Shown piece after piece: positions 38,421-51,100 of a stretch of 64,000 bases of DNA (position 1 is its first letter; every line of letters begins with the position of its first letter). A model generated the notes under the pieces. That model did no database searches. It worked only from the letters and a program-made list of their open reading frames with translations, and was not told where the DNA came from. The position numbers and the translations under genes were made by a program. Origin of the DNA: Campylorhamphus procurvoides (lineage: Eukaryota > Chordata > Aves > Passeriformes > Dendrocolaptidae); contig WBMV01003346.1 of the NCBI GenBank assembly GCA_013396655.1, positions 353,890 through 417,889 of the forward strand, written 5' to 3'.

Positions 38421-39184
38421 TGGAAGACCACAGGCAGATGTGACTTCAGAGAACAATCTACTTTGGAAAACACAGAAATGGCCAGACCAAGAGCAGAAGA
38501 AACCTTCATAATTTTTTAGCAACATTGGTTTCAGAAATTGAGATCTTCTCTCTTAGGAAGCATTTTGGTCCAGGAAAATCTGCTTAGATACTTATCAACA
38601 AGATTTAAGTAGGCAAAGAGAGGACAGTATGTGCTCCAAAGCACTATCAGTCCGAAGAGAACAAGCAGTGTTTTCCATGTACTCCAGGAAGCTGCAATTG
38701 CTCAGCTTCAACAGCATGGATATACACTGAAGATATTAACTCCATTTTGCTAATGACTACCAATACTGGAGGGGGGGAAAGAAGGCAGACCCAAAGAAAA
38801 ATAGTTGCTACCTGCAAGAAGTATGCCCCTGTGGGGGGAATACATTTGGCCCACCTGGTGTGAACAGGCCTCTTCAGGCTTTGAGCTATACAATATGGAA
38901 GAGTCGGTAGCAGTGGATAGTGGATTGAAGATGCTCTTCTTAAGTTCAGACACTGCACTCAGGTACATAACAGATCTATGCTTCCCCAAATGCTGGAAAG
39001 AAAAGGTGGGATGGTAATTTAAAGAGATTCAGAGTCTCAAAGGATAGCAGTGTTATCACAGGCCCTTGCTTATAACTTCAAAGATGCTGACACTGGCTGC
39101 AGAGCAGAGTGCTGGGTAGAGAATGGTCCTTCATTCTGAAAGTTCCTCAGACCCTTTCTGGTCTTTTCTGCCTTTGAGGCAGAA
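38421..39184. other. Noncoding, no recognised feature
   Basis: Overlapping frames on both strands (38647-39017, up to 103 codons) have no motif. No repeat is recognised. Confidence 0.5.
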
Positions 39185-39319
39185 AAATTGCTCAGGGATC
39201 CCTTCTGGTGCTAATAATGCAGAGGTTATGGGTTCAATCCCCATGACCATTCACTGAAGAGCTGGACTCAATGATTCTTGTGAGTCCCTTCCAATTCAGA
39301 GTATTCTGTGATTCTGTGA
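39185..39319 (+). mobile_element. tRNA-Ile-derived SINE with CR1-type tail (TguSINE1-like)
   Basis: The 5' half follows a tRNA-Ile(AAT) gene: CTGGTGCTAATAATGC (anticodon loop CTAATAA at 39211-39217, anticodon AAT at 39213-39215), then a variable loop, then the RNA polymerase III B box GGTTCAATCC at 39231-39240 and CCATGA. The A-box half is badly eroded. It is followed directly by a CR1 3' end (GGACTCAATGATTCTTGTGAG, then CCTTCCAATTCAGAGTATTC) closing with ATTCTGTG repeats at 39303-39319. A tRNA head on a CR1 tail is the structure of TguSINE1, which borrows the CR1 machinery to move. The copy is not a functional tRNA gene. The 5' boundary is approximate. Confidence 0.82.
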
Positions 39320-42300
39320 CTGTTTGTTTGTCTAATCGGAGCCTATTTCCATTATCTGTTGTCTGATGCTTTCTATCTGATTGCATGTAGTTATATCCCT
39401 AAAAGTTGTTAGGATCTTCTTTTTCTATATAGTTAATTGCATCCACTGTACATGTATTCCCTCCTCTTTTCAGTTTTGTTCAGTCCAGATTCATCTGAGT
39501 TGCTATTTCACAGATTATCTAGGTGCCCCATTCAATGAGGAACCACAGTGAAAGTGAGAACTGTGTGCAAACTGGATGAAACTACTGGGGAAAGAGAGAT
39601 ATTATGACGCATTTAGCAGCTGCTCACCTAAATACAGGAATCTGGCAACTCCATACAGAGACTAGTTTGTATCTAAACAGCCTCTAAGATACTTGCTAGT
39701 TTATTGTTGCATGATGTGGGCTATACATACGTTCTAGCTGGCAGCAGTCCTTTCTGTGGTTTGCCTGTAAAAATGAACAGTACAGAGTAATCTAACACCC
39801 AGTTGGATCTGATGTATATTATATACAACTCACTGCCTGCAAAATATTTTACTTTATGAGGAGTCATGCAGCCAGTGAGCACAGCAAAAGAATACATTTC
39901 TTTTATAAAACGTGTGGAATTTCAAGCGGGCAAGCTGACTGCTTGAATGCCAGAATAATAAAAGACATTTCCAGGACATTTCAGCCTGGTCTAAGCATCT
40001 GCCTTTTATGAGAATTCTTTTAAGTCCAGAAATCAGACTTAGTTTTTCTTCTCCTTCATCTTTGAATGGAGCTATTCTTTCAAAAGGCATAAGGAAGAAT
40101 GTGTCTTGTTGATACTTTGCACTTCTGTAAGAGAGAAAAAAATGCTGCTATTATCATTATGATTGTGATTATGATTAGTAAATAATATTGATATTGTCAA
40201 AATTATTAATTTGTGTTTTGTTTTTATTAAAATGAACTTTTCTCTTTACAGAAAACAGAACCATGAAAATGGGCAAATGTTACAACTGAAGCTGTCACAT
40301 CAGCTCTTCTGAGAATTTTTAGTCTTCCAGACTTGTCAAAATCCATCACACTGATTGCTGTGTCACCTTGCTTCTCAAATGAGCTGTTCTTGGCAAGTAA
40401 AAACCAAACCTTCTTCCCAGGCTTTCCCAGCCTCTTTCCCTGCAACTGTGACAGAGACTTGCTGCCATTGAACTGCTCCTGAAGCAAATTAGGAATACCT
40501 TTACCTTCCTTTCATGGTGGAGACTCAAAAAACAGTGAGTGTTTAGTTAAGCAGCAAAGACTTACAACTTAGATTTTGTTTTCTCTACCAAATCATAGAT
40601 TAACTTCTAAGGGGCAGTTTGTAAAGCAGCACATATTCCTTTATTTCATACATCTCTCTCTCCTTACTCTAGGAGGAGGAGATCTGGAACAAGGGGCTGA
40701 AGTGCCAGAGACAAAGTGGGACAATGGGCTAAATATGTTTGCCCTGCATGCAACAGAACGGGAGACTTGCAAATGGAGGGGGAAGACAAAGTATAAGACA
40801 TGTGATGGTCATGATAGGAAAGGAAAAGACTGGGAGGAAGCCTGGATCAGTGCTATGCTCTTTGGTTAAAAATTTGCTTCCAGAACTAGGTTTTCTTTGT
40901 TAGTATGCTAACATACAAGAGACATTCTATCTCCCCTACAGCTATCTTTAAAGAAGGAAGAAAAAACCCTATCCTTCTTTTTCTCATATGAAGAAATCAA
41001 CATACTATAGGAAAGGCAGCTTTGCCACTGTACCATGTCAAATAAAACCCATCAGTATTTGGAGCAGTAACACAGCACGTGGACAGAACATACAGATGCA
41101 CTAGGTTATCCTTGTGACTGTTTCAAGATTCCAAGACAAGAAGACAAACAGGGAACTGAGTTTTGCAATTGACCAGCATGGAGCAAATAAATAAAAATTT
41201 CGTTGTGAATTGCACATCTAAAGGCTAAAAAGCCAGAGCCTTGTGCCAAGACACAGAGCAGTGGCAGAGGATGGAAAATTACTTGGTTTAATCAGTCTAA
41301 CCAACTGAAGAAGATTATGAGGATTTCTGGATGATTCATAAATGCAATGTTTTTTTAAATCTAGTCATTACAGGATTGAAAAATGGGCTCCATAGGAATT
41401 TTCCTTTATGCTCTGAAATCAGTGAGTTTTTTATAGCTGCTTCAACTGGCAAAGCAGTCTCTGATTTACTGACCTGGAAATAAAACAATGTCTGTAACTG
41501 ATTGCTGTTGTTGATAAAATTGTTAGTTGACAGCACAAGATTTGGGGAAATGAAGGAATTCTGGCTGATAGAGTCTGTGGGTCCCTGCTGCACGTAAAGT
41601 TTCTTTTGAGCTTATCCAGTAGGTCTGGCCTTCAGACACATCTCATACACTTGCATTTTCTCACCAGAAACTCCCTTCTCCTTATACCAGTTAGTCTGCT
41701 TCTTTTGGATATCAGGCAGGAACATGCCAATTAAGGTTTTTCAAGTCTCGTTCACAAAAACTGACCAGGTTTACCTGAAGCTTTCTAAATAGCATTCAGC
41801 CAGAGCCACACACTTGGCATGGAGAAGTATCAGCCTGGATGCAATTGTTTCAAGTGGGATGTCATGGAAAACATCTGTCACAGAGCACACTATCTGCTCT
41901 CCCAAAAATAATAGGACCAGTCCCTGTGATTTTCCTTCTGCCCAGAATGACTGTAGGTCTCTGTCTTTGAAAAGCATATATCAACAAGTGGCATTTCTGA
42001 TGACACGACAGTCAGTCTGTCTGAGTACATATGTCTCACTGAGATTTCCAGAAAATTGTCTGCAGAAGAAATGTCTGGGAAGCCAGTACCAACCTAGACA
42101 AGACAAGTGCCAGGCTAACAAGATGCAGTAATGATCTTAGAACCTCATTACTGGTAAGTTTCTGTGTATTTGCAATACTTTTAAAAGAGGTTCAGTCAGA
42201 TGAATCAGGTGCATTTTGGGGCAATAGAGATGTAAATTACATAGTGGCACTTGTCTCTGGTTTTCAGACAAAAGACCATCTTCAAACTGTGGCACTGTTG

Positions 42301-42520
42301 CCATAGTCCTTTCATGAATTTGTAGATTTTTATACTTCTAGGTATACTTCTCACATATAGCATAGCCTGCAACCTCTAACCCTGTGTTAGCTGTCTTAAG
42401 GGTCAGATAATAGCTGGAACACTGTACAAGGAAAACATGTACCATAGCTAAGGCAACTAGATACCATGTTAGTCAAAACAAGAAAGCAAAGCCCAGCAAC
42501 CTTGGAGAAGCTCCAATAAG
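39320..42520. other. Noncoding interval
   Basis: AT-rich DNA with ATT/GATT-rich sequence around 40143-40210. Frames at 40227-40528 (minus), 40576-40869 (plus, 97 codons) and 41814-42131 (plus, 105 codons) show no domain. No repeat is named. Confidence 0.5.
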
Positions 42521-42626
42521 NNNNNNNNNNNNNNNNNNNNNNNNNNNNNNNNNNNNNNNNNNNNNNNNNNNNNNNNNNNNNNNNNNNNNNNNNNNNNNNN
42601 NNNNNNNNNNNNNNNNNNNNNNNNNN
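42521..42626. other. Assembly gap (106 N)
   Basis: A run of 106 unknown bases. The minus-strand frame drawn across it (42396-42764) is not meaningful. The sequence to its right has more CpG and looks like a retroviral LTR, so the gap may hide the rest of that element. Confidence 0.99.
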
Positions 42627-43053
42627 GGTGAAAGGGTTTTTCACCTGGGAGGGACGGGTTGTCCCTTGTTTGCTTCGGTAAGGCATAGCAGAGTGGCTCA
42701 GGGTGGCTGGAAACAGCCGGGAATGAAATGAAAGAGACGTCTTTCGGATTAATTTACTCTGCATGTTTTGAAGCGGTGGTGCTTAGAGAAGAGCTATGGT
42801 ATTCCTGAGGCCATGAGTTCATCCTAGCACCGGTCTTTTCTATCTGTTACTTATCAACACGTGTTGTACTGTTTTATACTTTTTATACTTTATATATTCT
42901 TTTATACTCCTTTATATTCTGTACCCCAAAACCTTATAAGTAAAGAACTCTTGTTGTCTTGGAAAAGTTTTTTCCCCTTCTATAAGGCAACAGCACTACA
43001 GAGGCAGGAAGAACTAAGATGGATGTTGTCAGATTCATAATACAACCCTAACA
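42627..43053 (+). mobile_element. Possible partial ERV LTR next to the gap
   Basis: This sequence differs from its surroundings in keeping CpGs (GGGACGGG, TTCGG, AGACGTCTTTCGG, CACCGG, AACACGTG). It has a T-rich ACTTTATATATTC stretch followed by GTACCCCAAAACC, then AAGTAAAGAACTCTTGTTG, which resembles an R/U5 boundary. A candidate terminus AACCCTAACA ends at 43053, but an earlier end near 42992 is equally possible. The left end is in the gap, so no target duplication can be checked. Family unknown. Confidence 0.4.
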
Positions 43054-44682
43054 GTCCTAAATCTTTTGAAGATCTAGTAGTCTGTTTTCCTTCCTTTACT
43101 TCACAATTTCTTCTACCTGTCCCTACCTCAGGCCCTTGGTCCAGTTCCAGGTGTTGGCAGAGCATGCTGTTGCCCTCTGTGTATACAGGTTACAGGAGAT
43201 GATGCCCAGTATTGCACAGTATTGAATTCCGTGTGTCAGAGAGGAATGGCACAGCTGATTTTCCAGAACTGCTGGCAAATGAAGTAAAATAAAAAGCTCT
43301 GTGCAGAACTGAAATCCTCAGCAAGTTAGGACATCATCATATGCCCGTCTGGAGCAAGTCTGAATGTCCTAGCCTGGTGTGCTGCAAATTTATTTTGTTG
43401 TGTAGTAATTCTCAGACCACTGCTTAATCATCTCTAACAAAGCAATAGTAAGAGCATGGAAAAAATCCCACAAACTAAAACTGAAAGGTAAAAAGAAGGT
43501 GGGAACAGTGTGTGTCAAGTGCTGATCTTATTCTGACTTCTGAAACACTTAAAAAATGTTCTATTATTGGGATATTTTATTTGCCTGAATTACATGTCCA
43601 TAATAAAACCTGATAGCTAGTCTCAGAAAGATGACAATTCACTTTCTTTGGACCTGCTGTTTCTGGACCTCAGCAGCCACGTTCTAAGCAAAGAGCAGCT
43701 GTTCTGTCTCATGGAAAGTTGTTCTGTGCAGCAGCATTGACATTTGAAATGTCTGATGGGGAAAAACAAGCAGAGATGAGCTATCTGACCAACTGCTGGA
43801 GAAAAACTCAACTACAGACACAGTTGTGTCATTTCCCTGTATCAAAGCATCTTCTGAGGTGTTGACTAGGACTGTGTCCATACAATGCTCAGAGTTCATT
43901 GAAATCAGCCCTGCTGGGGACCACAGTCATTAACAGTGTTTGAGCAGCACTGACCCCTTTGCTGAGATCTGTGGGCTGCTACCACCACAATAGTTGTTCT
44001 GTGAAACCATTTCAAAAGCAATTCCTGAAGCAGAATTTTTTTTAACTGATCAGGTTAGAAAATGGTCTAGAAAAATATGTTGGAAAAGTGGCAGAGAGCT
44101 TTTTCCCCCAGGACCATTACTAAGAATTCATCTTAGGGTTAGTGTCATATTTGCATGCTAACTGGACTATGGTGCTACTAATCATTACTCTGCAATGTTT
44201 TTCAGAACCTTGCTTCCTTTGCAGAAAGAATTAATAATTTGTTTGACTTCTCTTTTCTGGGTTATTTTCTATAGCTGGGTGTTCAACACCTTGCATGGGA
44301 ACCTCTATTTTCACAACCGATCCACACATATTTTTGCAATACAATCAGCAAATCAGAAATATCTACTTATTTCCTTTATGTAATTGGAACAATCTTTCCA
44401 TATAATGAAGCATGAAAGTGCAAACAAAGGTATGCTGGAGGTGTAGGAGAAGGCATTTGGTATATTGTTTGCACTTTATGTTTATCAGTGACAAAAATAC
44501 ACTAGGCAAAAATGTTTCTTTTTTGAGAGGTTTAAAGAAGTTGAATCAAATACATGAACAGTGACTTCCTTGCAAATGTATTCAGAAGTAGAAGCTTGCT
44601 TTGTAAAATTTCTATGAAGCCTTTTGGCTTTTATGTTTCTGGCATCTGTTTCTGGCACACAGGACATTCAGGCATGTAGGAG
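43054..44682. other. Noncoding, no recognised feature
   Basis: AT-rich sequence. Frames of 60-71 codons on both strands lack motifs. Confidence 0.5.
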
Positions 44683-45152
44683 GGTCATATCTTCTACCAG
44701 GGCTAGGGAAGTGATTCCCTGTACTTGGCACTGGTGAGACTGCACGTCGAGTACTGTGTCCAGTTCTGGGGCATTCAATTCAGAAAGGATGTTGAGGTGC
44801 TGGAATGTGCCCAGATAAGGGCGATGAAGCTGGTGAAGAGTTTGAAGCACAAGCCTTATGAGGAGCAGTTGATGGAGATGAGGTTGTTTAACCTGGAGAA
44901 GAGAAGGCTCCGGGGAGGCCATATGACTCTCTACAACTGCCTGAAAGAAGTAATGAGGTGGGGGTGAGTCTCTTCTCCAGGCAACCAGTAACAGAAGAAG
45001 AGGACACAGTCTTAATTTGCACCAAGGAAGGTTTAGGTTGGACATTAGGAAGAAGTGCTTCACAGAAAGGATGACTGAACATTGGAATGGCCTGTCCAGG
45101 GAGGTGATGGAGTTACTGCCCTGAAGGTGTTTAAGAAGAGATGTCCATGGCA
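44683..45152 (+). mobile_element. CR1 LINE fragment, end of reverse transcriptase
   Basis: A plus-strand CR1 piece. An uninterrupted frame at 44725-44967 (80 codons) encodes the C-terminal reverse-transcriptase region: [13 protein letters not shown], an [18 protein letters not shown] helix region and [13 protein letters not shown]. The next 180 bp (about 44967-45150) continue as CR1 in another frame (AGGTTTAGGTTGGACATTAG, then GAATGGCCTGTCCAGGGAGG). It stops near 45152, before the 3' tail. Both ends are therefore missing, and the copy is moderately old. The 162-codon frame on the opposite strand (44668-45156) is its antisense shadow. Confidence 0.92.
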
Positions 45153-48100
45153 GCAAATCTAAGGAGAGGGACTCATCTGAACAGCAAAGAACAAAGGTCC
45201 TTTACTCCATGGGAGGCACCTGATGTAAAACCAGAGTTCCTGTGTTAAAGTTTCTGATGTGTTTATCCGTCCAGTAGCCCATAAAACATGCCCTACTGCC
45301 CTGGGATGCATGAATTCTTTCTGTTCCCATATTTCTGAGCCAGTGTTTTATCCTAAATGTGAATCCACCGATAAGGAAAAAGGACCCAGCAGCATCTAAA
45401 GTTTCTTGCTTTCAACCAAAAGCTGGTTTGTTTTTAAGACTCCTAAGGACTGTTTCTCAGCTCTCTGATGCTTTGAGCTGTGAACTGGGCCTGGAAGTAA
45501 GGTCAGCACATTGGCAGCTGGTGAATGGATCTACAGGAAGCAATTTCTCCCTGCTCCAATGAGAAGTACAAAAGATCTTGCCTCTGACTGTCTTAGGCAC
45601 TAGCAGCAGCCACTCCCTGCAGGAGTTAGTGGGAAGAGTGCAGTCAGCACCCTGTATCACCTGAAACAAATCTCTCAGCAGTGTAACACCATGCACAGCA
45701 AGCAGCGTCACATCTCATAAAGCATTACAGGTGACTTTGAGGCAGTTTTGTCAGAAACCTAGAGTAACTGACTTTTGGGAGAGGGGGCCAGCCCAGAAGC
45801 ATGAACAGCAAGCCTAGTTTACCAAGGGGTCTCACCTAATAACTACAACCCTGTACCAGCCATTGGGGCTGCAAACCTCCATTCAGTATGTACTGATGAA
45901 CAACCTGAATCAGTTCTGAAGCACCAACAGGAGGTTTCCTACCCAAAGGTCTCACTGCAGTATGGACTGCACACACCTGACCTCACTCAGAGACCAGGAA
46001 CATCCACAGTGCCCAAGTTCAACCAGTCTGGGAACAGATTCCACCATTCCTCACCTTCAGCCAGTCATTAGTTAAAGAGACTGACAGCCTCTAGATAGTT
46101 CTAAATCTTTCAGGCCCTCGAAGAGGAGTCTGGACAATTTCTTGCTTTGTAAAGTATGATGGTCCGGACTGCAACAGCAAGCAGTCTATTACTGACCAAA
46201 CAAATGAAAATCTACAAATATTCTGCTAACTGCTACTTGAAGTTTTTTCACCACCTAATCTGAAAAAAGACTGCACTAATTCTTGTCTCTACTTGTCCTT
46301 GCTAGTGGTGGCAAGAGTCTGTTAACTGAAAGGCCACAACCATTTAATTATCTCAATTTTTAGAGGGGTGTGAAATCTTTGCTGATGGACATCCTAGCCT
46401 CTGGTTTGATCCGCAAGGCTTTTCCACAGAGTAGGATCTGGCTATTAAACCTAAAGAAGTTCAGGTTTGGCCAGCACAACTAAACTGGACACTATTGCCC
46501 TAGTTGCAGCTTTTTCCTCCCCTCTTCCCCTGATGTTTTACCTCTCTTCCTAGTGATTTTGTGAGCAATTAAAATATTTCCCTCCCCACAAGTGAACAAA
46601 TTAATAAAAGAAAGAAGGATATAAAGGAGAGAGGAAATGTTTTGCAATAAGAGCTAGCAATTATTTAGAGGCTTTCTGAACATGAAGACTCTACACAACA
46701 AATTCACAGTTCAAACTTCTTGGACATCCTCATTTGGTGTCAGCAGAGATACATACTCACTTTTTCATGAAAAATGACATTTGTGCTGAAAGATAGGGAG
46801 CTAGAAACCACTGCAATATTTTATCAACTGTATGATTAATAGCAATTCTTTACCTTGACAACAGGATGAGAATGAAAAATCGTCTGGGTGGGCAAGATAA
46901 AGCTTTCCAAGCAGTAATGTATTGAGGCATCAGCATTTTCAATCTCCCTCCTACCAGCAATGTGAATGTGCAGACTGCAAGGCCCTTCTGGCTGATGAAT
47001 TACTAGGGAAAAGTCATGGCTGGGTCAATCTTTCTACTTTATTCCACCTAGCATAATAAAAAATTTATGAGTAACGGAGAACAAGCTGTCAACATGTCAA
47101 AAACTGTGCGCATGTATACACTGTTAAAACTTCTTCCTTTTCTTTCCTCAGATTTTCACCAGCAAACCATCAGCCCACTAAATTATGGAAATTAGAAGGA
47201 TAATCTCAAACAGATGATCCTTCATGGGTTTACATTATCAGCTGCTCACATGCATAATTCTTATTGTTGTACATTTCTTATTGTTTATCAAGCTTAAATG
47301 ATCTCTGATGTTATAAAAGCACACAAAAGACAGAGCCAACAATTTCTGCAAGAACTGGGTTCAACATGAACTTACTGTGTAGCATTTCACACATACTATG
47401 CATTCTGAAAAAGGATTTTCAGAAACTGACAGAGAAAAATGTGCTGTAAAGGAAAGAGCATAATCTGAGGAATCCTTCATTCTTTAAGTAACAACAAATC
47501 CAATAAATTAATGAAACAAAACCCCAGGTGAATGCAAAAGCGAGAAGGGGGAAAAAGACATTTGGACTTCATGAAGTAGTTTTTGCTTCTGAATTTCACT
47601 TTTTTCACTGACACTGAAAAATATGCCATTTTTAAAAAAAAGAAATCTGAAAATTTTACATAAGCCTTTTCAAGGTATTTGTGTTGCAATAGTGAAGTCA
47701 CTATTGGCAGAACTTGCTGAGCTTGAATCTGCTCATCTCAGACAGTTCTAGAGAGCACAAGAAGAAACAACCCCCCCCCCTCCATACTTGTCCTGAAAGA
47801 TAAATGAGTGTTTCTGCAACTCCCAGTGACTGTCAACAATACTTACTTTCTACTGTCAGCTATAAGGCTGCCCTCATTGACTGTCTAGCTACTGCAGATT
47901 TGGGCTGTGGAGGAGGAATTTGAGCAGTTGGGGTAAGACTTCATACCGCATTAACAAAAATTGGAAACTAATTCTCATTCCAGTGAGCCATCATGCAAGA
48001 CGGTTAAAATAAGGTGGGCCTGAAAGGTAATTCCCTCCCTCACAGTACAAGAAGCTGAAAGTTGTTTTAATACAGACTGCACGCTGGTTTTCAGGCCCTA

Positions 48101-51100
48101 TACGGTTACAGCAGGGATCTCACACACCAAGCTTACTAAGCACAGCATAGATTTGCCTTTTTTCTGGGTTTAAAGCCTTCCAGATTTCGTGTTGTTTTTT
48201 TTTTTTGGTCAGGAGATCTTAACTCTAGAACATGGCCTGTTTGACTGGATTTGCATTTAGGACTCCAGCTGCTCTGCTTGAAGTCAGTAACTTACCAAGA
48301 GTAGCTTTGACATGACACATTCTGTCTCCTGGATGATTGTAAAAATGAAGATTTATGAGGAAATACATTGGGGAGGTTGTGCCTGAATGTTTTTCATTAA
48401 AAATATTGCTGCTTTGTGTTGCTTCTGTCCAACAAGGCAGACTTTTATATGTAAATCTTTCCCTAAGCATGCTAATGAGGTACATAATGCTGCCTCTTTC
48501 TTTTGAGTAGAGAGAGTCCATGGAGAACTCCCTGTTTCAGCTGTAAGTTATGAGCACCCTGGAGGATGCACTAGCATATCCAAAGTTGCCTTCATCTTTA
48601 TGGTGTACTGACCTCTCCCTTCTTCACTATGTACTGAGTTTACTTTTAAGTCCTTCCAACTACAAGAAAGGCAGAAAAGATTGGAAACATTTACATATTT
48701 TTGAGTCAAGAGTTCTTGATTAAAAACTGAAATCTACATCTTTTGTTGACTGAACATTCCTAAGTGTCACAGGTGTTCCAAAGGTAACATTGGAAGTTTG
48801 GGACACACCTTAAGCACTTTGTGCCAAATCAGTGACAGTTGATTACTGGGTGAGGAGGCACATGAATTCTTGAAGAACTTAGGGTAGATAAGCAGATATT
48901 CCCAGTGCTCTTGGAGCAACACAAAGGCTTAGGACACATCTCTGAGTTCCTTACAGAGTGATAAACTACCACAGGAGGGTTTGGGACTCTATATGTTTCA
49001 GTCTCTGATCTTATGACATTGTCTGTAGGGCACACCAACTCGTCTTCAAAAAAGGTTTTCCCATACAGGGCCTGAGCAGTGCTCACTGGAAGCAAAGATA
49101 TGCTTTACCCTCCAGAGGGCAGGCTTTTCTTTGAATGGGTGCCCAGAAAGCTACACAACTAATCCTGATGTCCATCATCCCTACCACGTGCAAGTGCTGT
49201 TCAGTCTTGATGGGATCTGGTCATGGTTTCCTGTGGAGATCTGGACCACTGTAGTGATCCACACAGATTGGTTCATCCTGCTTTAAGTCTCTCTGTAAGG
49301 GCTTTGGACAGACTCAAGCTCTTTCTTCTCATTAGAAGGCCAAACCAACCCAGCAGCAAGGCATTATGGGCATGGAGGAGTGAAGACACAAGATGGGGCA
49401 ACAAGACTAACTTCTTGGCTCTGATGATATAACCTTCCTGTACCTGTGTCACTCCACAAGTACAATTGCACCTGCATGGCCTGAGGAGTGCATAACTACT
49501 CAGTTCTGACTTCTTCCACTCCAGGAGACCTTGATATCCAAACTACCAACTAGACCACACTAATGGGAGTTAGGGCTGGTTATCCATTTTGACATACAGT
49601 TAATCAGAGCATAGTTACTTCTGGCTTCCCCACCTAACACAAGACTTCCTCAGGCCGTAAGAGTTTCAGGACATTGTACTGCACCCTGTTATACACACAA
49701 GGCTCTCAGCTGGAGTAGCCAGGCAAAGAGGTAAAGGGCATAAGACAACTGCCTTGTTTATGAATTGGTAATGTCTTCTTAAAACTCCTTTGACAAGAAG
49801 GCTGAGCAACCTAAGTCAGAAAGATGAAGTGATTCACTAGGGTGTTACTGCATATCCTAGCCACTATCAGCAGATCAGAAATGCTGATAAATGGAGTTCT
49901 AAGAGCAAAGGACTCTTTCACACTGGAGAAAAGGATAGTGGGTGAAAGGATAAAATGCAGTTAAAATACACAAAGAAAAATTTTGAATTAATTATAAATT
50001 AAAAAGTAAATGCAAGTCTCGATCCCTGGAGACAGTAGTGGAACAATTGGAAAATTAAAACAGAAACATCAAAAGACATGAGAGGAGAAAGGCTGAGTTT
50101 CACAAAGCAGAGGCTTATAGGCACATTAATTAATGAAGAAAAAAAAAATCAACCTATTCTTTAAAAGAGGTATATAAGCATGGGTCAAGACTTTAAATTT
50201 CTCTCTTATAAGACTTCTCCAAAAGAAAGGTGGAACAGAGAAACACTAGGGGCTCTGACTAAACAGGACAGATGCAGCTCTTCTTCCCAGTTGTCCCCTG
50301 GTCATTAGTTATGTCAGTTGGTTCACACCTGGAAGGTGTTCATATAGCAGGATAAGGAGGTCATCTCTCCACCTGAGTATATTTTAAAGAGGGGATAAAA
50401 CAATATTTTTTGTATTTCTTAAGTAAAAAACAATCACATAGTTACAATCATCAGCATGTTAAGAGAGACTGTATTTCTCTACCACAAATAATATCCAGGT
50501 TCTGAAATTTGCAGAGATCTGCAGCACTGTGGGAATTGAATTTTCCAACGCTGTTCACAAAATCTCTTCTTTTACCATAAAAACATCCATTTTTGTTTGA
50601 ACTCACAGGACCGTTTAGCCCAGCTTGTCTGTAACTCTAGACAAGAGCAAATGTATTGGAGAGAGCAGAAAAGGTCAAGCATGCAGCAATACTCTCCTAA
50701 TCACCAGTAGTTTACAGTTCAAGGACTTCCCCAGCACAAGAAAGTGCTTTTATATTTAAAGGACCCCAAATAAATTCCTTTTTTCTGAATTTGTCAAGTT
50801 GCCTTCTGAGCATGTGTGAACTTTCTAGGGTCACAGTATCCAGTGCCAAAGAGTTATACAATGGTATCTAATGGTATATAATGGTAACTTGTATAAAAAT
50901 ACAACAAATTCTTCTGTTTTGAAACACCTTCTTTCTCATTTTATGTGTTGCTCTGTAACTTTTTGTTTTCAAGGGACAATGATGTCAAACTCCATTCACC
51001 TCCAAACCACATAAGAATTTACAGAAGCCTCTCATATCCCTTCTCAGTTTTCTCTTTTCCATGGTACAGTGTATTTATCATTTTTCACAGTTGAAGCAGT

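Noticed and set aside
38096..38443. 115-codon Lys/Pro/Asn-rich frame
   Set aside because: A/C-only low-complexity DNA cannot form stop codons that need T, so the frame is a composition artefact.
39189..39250. Possible functional tRNA-Ile gene
   Set aside because: The acceptor stem and A-box half are eroded and a CR1 tail follows, so it is a SINE head and not a tRNA gene.
42396..42764. 122-codon frame across the N gap
   Set aside because: Thirty-six of its codons are unknown bases, so continuity is not shown.
44668..45156. 162-codon minus-strand frame
   Set aside because: Antisense shadow of the plus-strand CR1 fragment.
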